From positions 6,882,001 through 6,946,000 of the forward strand of contig BSYO01000026.1 of assembly GCA_033239525.1 (NCBI GenBank): a DNA stretch of 64,000 nt. Direction: 5' to 3'. The position numbers were made by a program, and so were the translations under genes. Below the pieces are notes generated by a model, which saw nothing but the letters and a program-made list of their open reading frames with translations, did no database searches and was not told where the DNA came from. Origin of the DNA: Nepenthes gracilis (Eukaryota > Streptophyta > Magnoliopsida > Caryophyllales > Nepenthaceae). Below, one piece after another: positions 22,560-31,385 of the stretch. Position 1 is the first letter of the stretch. Each line of letters starts with the position of its first letter.

Positions 22560-23240
22560 AGCAGGCGCACGGTGGACAACGTTATCGTTTCGGCGAGTGT
22601 GATTCTAATCATGTTATTTCCCCCATGCCGACCCCCTTGTAATTCAAAGACTTTCGTTTCGGATAGCAATGATGACTACCGGTGACGAGTCTTTATTGAT
22701 AATGGAAGTTCAAAGGATTTGCTTTACTTGGGACGCGTTCTTTAAACTAGGACTAAAAAGAGTCAACTAAAAACCTTGAAGGACCAGCATGCGGCCTAGA
22801 TAACGAACCGGTGCCCGTTCAAGGGACAGTCCAACTGGAAGTGACCTTAGGCACCTACCCAAGGACAGCAAGCCGTACGATAACCTTTCTGGTGGTTGAC
22901 CTGCCTTCGGTTTACAACGCTATACTAGGCAGGCCGTGCCTAACAGCGTTTGGGGCAGTCACGTCAATACCACATCTAAAAATGAAGTTCCCAACGCCCT
23001 ACGGAGTCGGTGAAGCATTGGGCGATCAGGTCACTGGACGGACCTGCTACATGGCCCAGATTGCCCCGAGCGGCAGCAATAAAACTATGGGAGAACTCGA
23101 CCATCGGGACGAGACAACTCTCCAAAGGCGCAGCCCGGAGAAGCCACGGATCCGATCCCACTGGACCCGGGGGAACCGGATAAGTGCGTTCAGATTGGCG
23201 GCTCACTCACCGGGCCACTGCGCGAAGAGCTGATCGCGTT
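22560..23240 (+). pseudogene. Tat-lineage protease region (frameshifted)
   Basis: Blocks equivalent to the old element's protease appear in shifting frames: FIDNGSSKDLLYL around 22690-22730 (Asp and Gly of the aspartic protease core), then VQLEVTLGTYPRTASRTITFLVVDLP and YNAILGRPCLTAFGAVTS (22811 onward), and KMKFPTPYGVGEALGDQVTGRTCY. The region upstream (22452-22680) is scrambled by indels. The enzyme would cleave the gag-pol polyprotein. Confidence 0.75.
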
Positions 23241-24561
23241 CTTACGAAGGAACGCAGATCTTTTTGCTTGGACTCCGGCAGACATGCCCGGAATCCCAGC
23301 AGAAGTAATGGTCCACAAGCTGGGCCTCGATCTCGACCGAAAACCGGTCAGGCAGAAGCGGAGGAACCACTCCGTCGAAAAGCTGATCGCCATCCGAGAG
23401 GAGGTGAAGAAGCTGCTGGACGCAGGCTTCATTAGGGAAGTCCAATACCCGGACTGGCTCTCTAATGTCGTCCTTGTTAAGAAAAGCAACGGGAAGTGAC
23501 GGATGTGCGTCGACTTCACCGACATTAACAAAGCCTGTCCTAAGGACAACTTTCCCCTGCCCCGAATAGACCTGCTGGTTGACTCCACAGCAGGACATGA
23601 GCTGCTGAGCTTCATGGACGCCTATTCGGGCTACAACCAGATTCGCATGAATCCCGAAGATGAGGAGCGTACCTCCTTCATGACGGACCAAGGCACCTAC
23701 TGTTATAAGGTGATGCCTTTTGGCCTTAAGAACGCTGGGGCAACCTACCAGGCGCCAGTCAACAAGATGTTCGAAAGTCGGATCGGTCGCAATATGGAGG
23801 TCTACGTCGATGACATGCTCGTAAAGAGCAGGGCCATCGGCGACCACGTTCGCGACTTGAGTGAGTCGTTCGAAGTGCTTCGAAGGCATCGCATGAAGCT
23901 GAATCCTGCTAAATGCGTCTTCGGAGTTGCTTCGAAAATTCTGGGGTTCATAGTCTCCCGGCGAGGGATCGGCGAACCACGAAAAAAAATCAAAGCGCTC
24001 GCCCGACATGACACCTCCGCGGAGCGTGAAAGACGTTCAAAGGCTCACACAGGCGATCGGCGGCTTTGTCCCGCTTCCTCGGGAAGTCTCGGAGACAAGT
24101 ACAGCCCTTTTCAAAGCCTTGCGGGAACGAAATCCAGCGGTTTCCAGTGGGCAGCGGACTGCCAAACTGCTTTCGAAGAATTAAAGCAATACTTGGCCAG
24201 TCCGCCGCTATTGGTATCACCAGTGGGCGGAGAGGTATTATACCTCTACCTCGCGGTGTCAGAAACGGCGCTCAGTTTCGTCCTTGTGCGACAGGATCTG
24301 GACGCGCAGCGGCCGGTCTACTATGTGAGCAAAATGTTGACCGGCCCAGAAACTCGCTACTCGCGCGCAGAAAAATTGGCCTTAGCACTAATATCCTCCG
24401 CACGAAAACTAAGGCCTTACTTCCAGGCCCATCGTATAGTGGTCCTCACGGACCAGCCATTAAAAGCCATCCTCCAGAAACCTGATGTTTCTGGGAGGTT
24501 AGTCAAATGGGCTATCGAGTTGGGCGAGTTCGACATTGAATTCCAGGCCGGGCCCGCGTAA
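23240..24561 (+). pseudogene. Reverse transcriptase and degenerate Ty3 RNase H
   Basis: 23284-23499 and 23503-24561 are one frame separated by a TGA at 23498 where the family has Trp (GK-W-RMCVDF), a G-to-A change. RT motifs: CVDFTDINKACPKDNFPLP, DAYSGYNQIRMNPEDEE, TYCYKVMPFGLKNAGATYQ, and catalytic VYVDDMLVKS (about 23800-23829). From about 23970 to 24130 the frame drifts and returns (compensating indels), losing the GRI-AALSRF block that is readable in another frame at 24058. The RNase H-like tail LYLYLAVSETALSFVLV lacks the catalytic Asp but keeps TDQPLKAILQKPDVSGRLVKW. Confidence 0.88.
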
Positions 24562-24639
24562 AAGCGCGAGCATCGGCTGATTTCCTCGCCGAGACCACGA
24601 CCCGCTCTCGATGAACAGCCCTTGAAGAAGCAAAGATCG

Positions 24640-25061
24640 CTCGTCGGAGTCCCAGTGGGTACTCCATGTAGACGGATCGTCCATGGACGCGGGGCGATGG
24701 CGCGGGAGTTGTCTGGCAACTCCCGACGGGTTCGAGATAAAATACTCACTCGAGACTCAACTTCCCAAAGAACGAATAACGCCGCCGAGTCACGAAGCCC
24801 TCTGGCTGGCTTGAGACTAGCCCGAGAATGCTTCGCCAGAAACCGATAGTCTCTGGCGACTCCGAGCTCATCGTCGGCCAAGTTAACGGTGGCTTCGAAG
24901 CAAATAACCCGCTCTTGGCCAAGTACTTGGCCAAGGCAAAGGAAATGATTCAAGGTTTCGAGAGACTAGACCTTGTTCACATTCTGTGTACTGAAAACTA
25001 GAAGGCGGACCAGCTAGCCAAGGCCGCTGCTGCCGAAAACCCGGAGCAGTACTCGAGGGAC
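24640..25061 (+). pseudogene. Second (acquired) RNase H of the young Tat element
   Basis: Fragments in three frames correspond to the old element's second RNase H: HVDGSSMDAG (about 24667-24700), GFEIKYS, a broken Glu block, VSGDSELIVGQVNGGFEANNPLLAKYL (24850-24930), and DLVHI...KADQLAKAAA before the integrase ORF. Active-site Asp residues of the first and third blocks are present. Stops and indels break the frame. Confidence 0.75.
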
Positions 25062-26366
25062 ATGCGGGAGATCCTGAGCGCTCCCAGCGTCGAAAAACAG
25101 GAGGCCATGCAGATTTCCGAAACAGACAGCTGGATGACTCCTTTCCTAAACTATTTGGCTAACGGATCACTCCCGGAGGACGCCGAACAAGCCAAGCGGG
25201 TCAAAAAGACAGCCGGTTGGTATACTGTAGTTGTCGGACGGCTTTATCGCCGTGGGTACTCAACTCCATACCTCCGCTGTCTAACTCCCGAAGAGGCGGA
25301 CTACGCGCTAAGCGAGATTCACCTCGGGATCTGCGGATCGCACATAGGCGGGAAAAACCTAGCCTTCAAGGTCATGCGACAGGGGTACTACTGGCCCTCG
25401 ATGAAGAAGGACGCGCTGGAATTTGTGAAGAAATGTGAAAGCTGCCAGCTTCACGGCAACCTTCACCACCAGCCGTCCGCAGACTTGAAATCACTACAGG
25501 CGCCGTGGCCCTTCGCGCAATGGGGGCTCGATATTCTCGGCCCGTTTCCCATTGCCACGGGGCAGCGAAAATTCATCATAGCGGGCATCGACTACTTCAC
25601 CAAGTGGGTCGAAGCAGCCCCGCTGGCTAAAATCACAGAACACAATGCCCTGGAATTCCTTCGCCAGAGCATTGTCTGCAGATTCGGCGTCCCAGAGGTC
25701 GTGGTAACCGACAACGGGACCCAATTCTCGGGGAAACGCTTCACCAAGTATTGCACCAGCCTGGGTATCAGGCTGGTCCACACTTCGGTGGCATACCCCC
25801 AGGCCAACGGACAGGTGGAGGTCACAAACCGTACGTTGCTCCACGGGTTAAAAACTAAGTTGGAGGACGCCGGGGGCTCTTGGGTCGACGAGCTCCCTTC
25901 CGTCCTCTGGTCTTACCGAACAACCCAGAAGGAACCAACACGCGAGACGCCCTTCAGCCTCTGTTACGGGACTGAAGCAGTAATTCCGGTCGAGATCGGG
26001 CTTCCAAGTCTAAGAGTGGAGTCCTTTGACCCACTGGAAAACTCCCAGAAAATTCGGGAGCACTTAGACCTGCTCGAGGAGGCACGCGATGCTGCCAGAA
26101 TACGGACAGCCGCCTACCAACATCGAGTGGCCCGATACTACAATAAGAGAGTGAAAGCCCGATGGGTTCGAGGTAGGCGACTTGGTCTGCGTGGCGTCGA
26201 GGCCACTGGCAAGCTCGCCGGCCGTAACAAGCTCTCTCCCAGTTGGGAGGGACCTTTCCTCGTCTCCGCAGTCCTGCGCAATGGGGCGTACAAGCTCCGA
26301 AACCAGGACGGGAAGTTGATCCCACGAACGTGGAACGCAGCCCACCTGAAGCGCTACTTCCAATAG
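25062..26366 (+). CDS. Tat-lineage integrase
   Basis: An uninterrupted 434-codon frame. The first part is the RNase H-integrase linker. The zinc-binding HHCC region follows (HLGICGSHIGG, then CESCQ). The catalytic core has D157 (WGLDILGPF), D217 (VVTDNGTQF) and E253 (NGQVEVTNR), an exact DD35E spacing. DYFTKWVEAAPLAKIT and WSYRTTQKEPTRETPFSL are typical plant Gypsy blocks. The C-terminal part ends SWEGPFLVSAVLRNGAYKL and AAHLKRYFQ. Residues around ARWVRGRRLGLRGVEA (26160-26210) are read out of frame: FEVGDLV is visible one frame over, so two indels compensate. No chromodomain follows. The ORF probably continues upstream as part of pol rather than starting at this codon. Confidence 0.88.
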   Translation: MREILSAPSVEKQEAMQISETDSWMTPFLNYLANGSLPEDAEQAKRVKKTAGWYTVVVGRLYRRGYSTPYLRCLTPEEADYALSEIHLGICGSHIGGKNLAFKVMRQGYYWPSMKKDALEFVKKCESCQLHGNLHHQPSADLKSLQAPWPFAQWGLDILGPFPIATGQRKFIIAGIDYFTKWVEAAPLAKITEHNALEFLRQSIVCRFGVPEVVVTDNGTQFSGKRFTKYCTSLGIRLVHTSVAYPQANGQVEVTNRTLLHGLKTKLEDAGGSWVDELPSVLWSYRTTQKEPTRETPFSLCYGTEAVIPVEIGLPSLRVESFDPLENSQKIREHLDLLEEARDAARIRTAAYQHRVARYYNKRVKARWVRGRRLGLRGVEATGKLAGRNKLSPSWEGPFLVSAVLRNGAYKLRNQDGKLIPRTWNAAHLKRYFQ

Positions 26367-26539
26367 GGAACCCAGGTACGCCCTAACTCGATCCTGTGCA
26401 TTCATTCGTATGCTTGTTTTTACTTCGGAAAAATAAGAGTTTACTTAGCATGTAGAATTTTAGGGCCTATGAATTGTGTTTGCCTTGCGGTATCCATCGA
26501 CCTATTTTGCCCCTAAGTCGGGAGGGTCTTCACCCTCTC

Positions 26540-26757
26540 GTTAAACCCTAGTCATCTAGGTGGCCCAAAAAGTGGTCTCGAAACCCCGGTCATCCAGTGG
26601 CCCATAGCGGTCTTAAACCCTAGTCATCTAGGTGGCCCACGAGCGATCTTAAACCTTGGTCATCCAAGTGGCCCATAGCGGTGCAAACATCGGTCATCCG
26701 AGCGGCCCGAGAAGCGGTCGTACTAAACCTTGGTCATCCAAGTGGCCCATAGCGGTC
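26540..26757. repeat. 36-bp tandem repeat, 6 copies (GGTCATCC type)
   Basis: 218 bp downstream of integrase. Each unit has AAACC(C/T)(T/A)(G/C)GTCATC(T/C)-(A/G)GTGGCCCA followed by AGCGGT or similar. Copies begin near 26540, 26577, 26613, 26648, 26684 and 26720 with small length changes. The region lies in the 3' untranslated part of the element; tandem repeats there are known in Retand-like Tat elements. Confidence 0.75.
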
Positions 26758-26838
26758 CGAAAACCTTAGGGGGCAAGATGGCACACGCGACGACCTCCTT
26801 TCGGGGAGCAGCAACGTCAGTCAACGACGGTCGAAGGG

Positions 26839-27170
26839 AGAAGCATCTCTTCTCCAGTATTGGCAGCCCAAGTTTTCGCTTGAACGGCGCCACCAGGCTG
26901 GTTCTCACAACCACCTGCTTAGCCTAAGGGCCTACACCTTAGGCCGCCCGCCAACCAAGTTGGCTACCCCACGCACTAACCTTCTCAACAAAGCAACAGC
27001 GTGGTGAGACGATAACGAGAAGCGTTCCTTCTCTAACATTAGCTGCCCAAGTTTTCCACTTGGACAGCATTGTAAGGTTGGTTACCGCAACCACTTGCCA
27101 AGCCTGGGGGCTCAGCACCTTAGGCAACCAAGCAACGGTCGTCGGCTAACTAAGTTGGCCGCCCAATGCA
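26839..27170. repeat. About 179-bp imperfect tandem duplication
   Basis: Copy 1 starts near 26839 (AGAAGCATCTCTTCTCCAG) and copy 2 near 27018 (AGAAGCGTTCCTTCTCTAA). Shared blocks include GCCCAAGTTTTC, GGTTGGTT.CCGCAACCAC and CACCTTAGGC. Both are imperfect and non-coding. A run of 15 A residues follows at 27217-27232. Confidence 0.65.
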
Positions 27171-27503
27171 GCGACACAAACAAACACGAAGCAATAGGAG
27201 ACGATGGACGCTGAATTAAAAAAAAAAAAAAAATCTCTTCCATTTCATTGCTCACAAGATGTGTTACAATTTACGAACAATCCAAAAAACAAAAGAAAGT
27301 ACAAAAGGCTACAGGGCTGGCGGACCACCCTAGCTGTCTCGGGGCTCTCCCTGCAAGTCTTCCTTGCGTTGCGCCGCGCGGTTCCTTTGATTGATAAACT
27401 CTACTGGAAAATCAGGAACAACCAACCGCGCGACATGGCGTCCAATATTAAGCCCGTCCAAGCCAGCCTCGAGCGTGCGGTGCGCCGCCAACCTCATGGA
27501 GGG

Positions 27504-29183
27504 TCATCGGGAACCCGGCTCGCTTCCGCGCGGCGGCTCGTCTGCGAGGCGTTTGATGCTCGTCTTGTTTCGAACATCCTCCTCCTTTAAGCGAGCCACC
27601 TCCGCTTTCGGCTCAGCCACCTCCGCCTTCAACATGGCGTTCTCTGCCTCCACGCCCGCCACAACGGCCTCAAGCAGCCGTGCGCTCACGAAGCTCCCTC
27701 CCGAGGCGGCCAGCCTGGCATCCAGCCAGGCTATCTCCGCATCCTTCTCAGCTAGGGCCTCGTCACGCTGCACCATTGCCTTAAAAAGTGCGGAAGCGAC
27801 CTTCAACGGCTGCACAAACAACAACGAAAGACAGGTTAGAAACCTTGAAAGAGCAAAGTACAGGAAATTAACCATCAAGAGCCATACCTCCATAAATTTC
27901 CTCGCGGGTCCCTTAGGCCTGGCCTCCAGACCAGGCTCAGGTGGTGGTGGTACGGGAGCATCCTCTCGTGCCGAGCACACTGCTGCTTCCTCTAGGATTC
28001 TTTCCAAGGATTCGTCATCTTCAACGGCAGCAGCGGGCTCCTCTCCTGCCAGGTCTCGGAGTAGGCAGAAGCGAGCTCTGTCTTGCAGCCTCTGGAGCAA
28101 CGACGACAGGCTCCTCTCTTGCAGCCTCTAGAATAGCTGCGGCAAGTTTCTTTCTCCTGGCTGCCTTTGGGACAACAGCGGGTGAAGCAACTCGTGACGA
28201 CGGCTCTATAATGTAAACACGTGAACCTTCGAGCACGTCGCGAGCTGGCTCCTCTGCGGATCCCGTCCCAGCAAAGACACCGAGTCGGGCGTCGCCGCGA
28301 GCTGCGCCGAGATGACTCCTCGGCATCCTCCAACCTACCCTTACCTGCACTCTCTCCGTTCAGAAGTGCTGCCAGGACCACCACAAATCCCGGCAGCCAC
28401 AAGATCAATTTGTGAAGAGGAGGATGAGGACGTGGCAATCGCCCTCGCAGCAGCCTCCTCCGAAGACACTGGGCGGATGAGCGATTTCTTCGAGTCATTC
28501 GGCTTCAGCATTTTGACTGGAGGGTGCGGCTTCTGGACCGGAGACGGCGGTCCCCATTTAACTTTTTGGGATTCCTCGGCAGAGACCAGAAAATCCCTCC
28601 TGAATGCATCAGGGTTTAGCCGAATCGCCTTGATCAGCCAGGCGTAAGCGGCGTTCTCCGCCGCAGACGGCGTGCCCAGGTGTATTCCCGGGACCTCACC
28701 CCAGTCCCGCGCGATGGGCCACTTGTCTCCCACCTTTACAAAGAAGAACCGGTTTTTCCAGTTCTTAAGGGAGTCATGGATGGCCTTATTAATCTTTATC
28801 CCCGTACGGGGGCTGAGAGAGATCCACTCCGCCCCCTGGGTTATCTTAAAGATGACCTTAAGGCCAGACATCCTAAACTTCTGATTGAGCTTCCGAGCGA
28901 AAATGCACAAAGTACAAATATACCTCAATGCATTGGCGTGGAGCTGAGCAATGGGAACTTGGAGGGCCGCTATGATTGATTCGAGCTCCTCCGGCATCGG
29001 CAGACGAAGGCCGCTCCTCAGGTGAGCCTCGTAAACGGTGAAGTAGCCTTCCGGTGGGTGAGAGGCTATTTCATCTGCTCCCGGAACCCTCCAGGCCATC
29101 TCCCTCGGAATATTGAATTCAACGCACAAGGCCCTGATGTCACTCTCCCTCAAGTCAGATGAGAAGTCCGCAACGGATGCCAT
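27504..29183 (-). pseudogene. Antisense ORF of the young Tat element, with likely intron
   Basis: Opposite to gag-pol. ATG at 29183 gives MASVADFSSDLRESDIRALC; the frame is open to 28341. Blocks YFTVYEAHLRSGLRLPMPEEL, IAQLHANALRYICTLCIFARKL, WISLSPRTGIKI and NRFFFVKVGDKWPI resemble plant putative gypsy-type transposon domain proteins. Two frameshifts near 28340 and 28090 move to a Glu/Ala-rich and Pro-rich segment (VPPPPEPGLEARPKGPARKFME), then a GT-AG segment (27887-27810), then a coiled coil (27809-27504; EALAEKDAEIAWLDARLA, AENAMLKAEVAEPKAEV). The same architecture occurs in the old element. Function unknown; a particle, RNA-binding or regulatory role would be a guess. Confidence 0.72.
27810..27887 (-). 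other. Likely 78-bp intron in the antisense ORF
   Basis: Donor GAG|GTATGGCTC, acceptor TTTGTGCAG|CCG, with a T-rich interior typical of plant introns. The length is a multiple of three, so the frame also reads through as a Leu/Phe-rich 26-residue stretch (WLLMVNFLYF...) that breaks an otherwise charged protein. The position matches the intron-like segment of the old element. Confidence 0.6.
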
Positions 29184-29551
29184 GATTGGAAAAGGTTCTA
29201 GGGTTTCTTCAGAGGTTTGTCTGCGAAATGAAAATGAGGAAGACGAAAGGCTTGGAAGCGTAACCAATTTTGAACAAAACGGAAGGAAAACTGAGGCGCC
29301 AAGCTTGCAAAGGACGCCGTCAGAATTGCCACATGTCAACTCCTCATTCGATCCAGCCAAGCGACGGGACTCCCGCACGAAACCCCTCATTAATGGCTCC
29401 GTCAGAATTGCCACGTGTCACCACTCCACTTGACCTGCCAAAGGACGGATCTCTGGCGTATTAATGACCCGGATCTCCTTCCAACCAAAGGAGGACACGT
29501 GTCGCGTTCTGCCTTACAGTCCGGGTAAAAGCTGGCAGAAATCATTCCCAG

Positions 29552-29758
29552 AGTTGGCCAAGACGGTCAACAATTCTGGAACTCCGGAATTGACCAGGAC
29601 GGTCAACAATTCTGGAACTCCGGAATTGGCCAGGACGGTCAACAGCTCTGAAACTCCGGAATTGGCCAGGACGGTCAACAGCTCTGGAACTCCGGAATTG
29701 ACCAGGACGGTCAACAATTATGGTACTCCGGAATTGACCAAAACGGTCAGCGATTCCA
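29552..29758. repeat. 36-bp tandem repeat, 5.7 copies, each with GGTCAAC
   Basis: Units start at 29552, 29588, 29624, 29660, 29696 and 29732. Each reads roughly AATTGGCCAGGACGGTCAAC then AATTCTGGAACTCCGG. Exact periodicity without indels keeps frames open on both strands (12-residue peptide repeats), but nothing suggests translation. Every unit has a TTGACC W-box core on the minus strand. It sits between the antisense ORF and the 3' LTR. Confidence 0.88.
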
Positions 29759-29859
29759 GTCAAACCCTCCTTCAAGCCTTTATAAGTTTCCATAGGATTC
29801 TCAAGGCAAGGAAAAACGTCCCATCATGAACATACTGGAGGCCAGAAGTCTGACCACCA

Positions 29860-29873
29860 GCATGGGGGGCTAG
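29860..29873 (+). other. Polypurine tract of the young Tat element
   Basis: GCATGGGGGGCTAG lies immediately before the 3' LTR start TGATGGG, matching the tract of the old element at 15762-15780. Confidence 0.75.
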
Positions 29874-31119
29874 TGATGGGTACACCAAAAATGGGCTGGC
29901 CCAAGGAGAAGTCAACGGAAGCCCAGGAAGGCCAGTCAACGTTCCTGACGGCCCACTAAGGAGATAGGCCCGTAAATCGAAGGCCCAGGACGGTCAACAT
30001 TGGCGTTGACCGCCCAGTGACAACTAGTCAAAAACAGTCAACTCGGCGTTGGCCAGGTTTGTTGGGCCTCGGAGGCTTTGCAATGTGATGGGCCTGTTCC
30101 ATTATAGCCCACGGCCCATCGGATGGTCGCCGCCGCTCTCACGAGGGCGGCCGTCACCTGACGGTCAACTCGGGCGTTGACCGTCCCGCTTCTTACGTCC
30201 GGGGCCTAAAAATGGCCCTTCTACGAGGAATGGGCTCGACTCGCTTCGTGCCCATGGTCCAAATGAAGGCTGCCAATGCGCACGCCGCCCATTGACCCAA
30301 GAGTTCTAGGGTACAAACCCACGATGGAGAAGGGCAACGGGAACCGCAACGCATTTAATGCGGTATAGGAGACACGCAATAGGCGGAAAGGCTAGCCACC
30401 GGGGCATGGTGGCACGCCACCAACGCCACTGCTTCCATCTGCGGTGGCCACCCACTCCCGCAGAGGGAGGAGCCAAGCATGGCAAGCGACATCGAAACGT
30501 GTTGGCCACACGGCAAGCGGGCAGCCGGCGTGACCAGCAGTCCACAGCCGGTAACGGTGCGGTGGCCCAACAGCGATCACCTTGGTGCCCAAGGATCCGG
30601 CATGGTGAGGTGTATAAGAACCCTCACGCCCCAGAGAAAGGAGAGCTTTTTCGAGATCTTCCCAAGCATCTTACACTCTTCACTTCTCTTTCAAGAACTA
30701 AAAAGGCAAACCGCATTGATCTGCTCCCCTCGAGAAAATCCCAGATCTGCGAATTCTAGTTCCCAATGACCCAAATTCCCAAGCACGATCAAACTCCAAG
30801 GCAACGAGCGGGTTGATACACGCGCGTTCTCTGCCTTCCCACCATCCGGATACGAGGAAGGACACATTCATCGACATCCTGGAATTAAACACTCTTCACT
30901 CTTCTCTCTTCCCTCACTGCTCTTTCTATCTTTCACCTCCTTCCATTGAAGGTCATGATCGACTTCCGAGCGTCGGAGTGTTTTCGGTGGGATTAATTCC
31001 AAGTGAACGTCGACCTCTTGTTTGCTTTAGTGGTGTGCGGGGTTCGCTTTTCGGTGAACGAAGCGGATCAGCTCTTCCAAGAATCCGAATTCGTTGAAGT
31101 CGGATCCAGGTACGCATCA
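29874..31119 (+). repeat. 3' LTR of the young Tat element
   Basis: 1246 bp, TGATGGGTACACC to GTACGCATCA, followed by the GGTTC duplication. Compared with the 5' LTR it is shorter by 27 bp through many one- to three-base losses, often in C or G runs (CCCC to CCC, CCTG to CTG). TATA-like GGTGTATAAGAACCC at about 30609. Confidence 0.92.
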
Positions 31120-31124
31120 GGTTC
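31120..31124. repeat. Right target-site duplication (GGTTC) of the young Tat element
   Basis: GGTTC, identical to 19549-19553, directly after the 3' LTR. Confidence 0.92.
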
Positions 31125-31287
31125 TATCATTTATCAATCGAAATTGAAGTCAGTTTCATCAAATAAATTTTTATCGTATTTTGGAGAGAGTTCTTGGTTT
31201 CTAAATTTTTACCGTTCATTGATATTAATTTTATATAAATTAATTCTAGCTTACCGAATTATGAGTTATGAAATCTCGATTCTTACA
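31125..31287 (-). repeat. Solo LTR, second part
   Basis: Continuation of 16243-19553 after the young Tat insertion. It ends GATTCTTACA; the next five bases TCACA (31288-31292) match TCACG at 16238-16242 except for one G-to-A change in a CpG context. Confidence 0.75.
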
Positions 31288-31292
31288 TCACA

Positions 31293-31385
31293 TTTGTTTG
31301 TATTGTGCAGTTTTCATATTAAAAAATTTGAATATCAAGTTTTGCCATTTTCAATCCTACAAAAATTTGGATTTGAGTTGCAACA
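31293..31385 (+). repeat. 3' LTR of the old Tat element, second part
   Basis: TTTGTTTGTATTGTGCAG to GAGTTGCAACA aligns with 7531-7623 (TTTGTTTGTGTTGTACAG to GAGTCGCAACA). Together with 15781-16242 it rebuilds a 555-bp LTR, close to the 551-bp 5' LTR. Confidence 0.88.

Larger units (their letters stand above)
19554..31119 (+). mobile_element. Young, near-complete Tat-lineage Ty3/Gypsy element
   Basis: 11,566 bp bounded by LTRs of 1273 and 1246 bp and a perfect GGTTC duplication. Internal order: primer site, gag (MVNTRTQ), protease, RT with YVDD, degenerate Ty3 RNase H, second RNase H, integrase with an intact DD35E triad, two sets of tandem repeats, an antisense ORF with a likely intron, a 36-bp tandem repeat, polypurine tract, 3' LTR. 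This layout, with an extra RNase H, an antisense ORF and 3' tandem repeats, is that of Retand/Grande-like Tat elements. It is GC-rich compared with its surroundings. Frameshifts and a few stops make this copy non-autonomous as read. Confidence 0.93.
7073..31385 (+). mobile_element. Old Tat-lineage Ty3/Gypsy element, split by nested insertions
   Basis: The host sequence of the nest is 7073-16242 plus 31293-31385, about 9.3 kb once the inserted DNA (16243-31292) is removed. Order: 5' LTR, primer site, gag (MVNTRT start), protease, RT, degenerate Ty3 RNase H, second RNase H, integrase, antisense ORF, polypurine tract, 3' LTR. The second RNase H after the Ty3-type one and the antisense ORF place it in the Tat lineage. 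Every frame carries stops or indels. It is AT-rich beside its younger relative at 19554-31119. No clear target-site duplication was found. Confidence 0.85.

Noticed and set aside
29552..29758. CRISPR-like regular repeats
   Set aside because: Units are contiguous with no unique spacers, in a plant retrotransposon.
29464..29829. Open frames on both strands with 12-residue peptide repeats
   Set aside because: They arise from a 36-bp tandem repeat whose period is a multiple of three; there is no start context, and no conservation outside the repeat.
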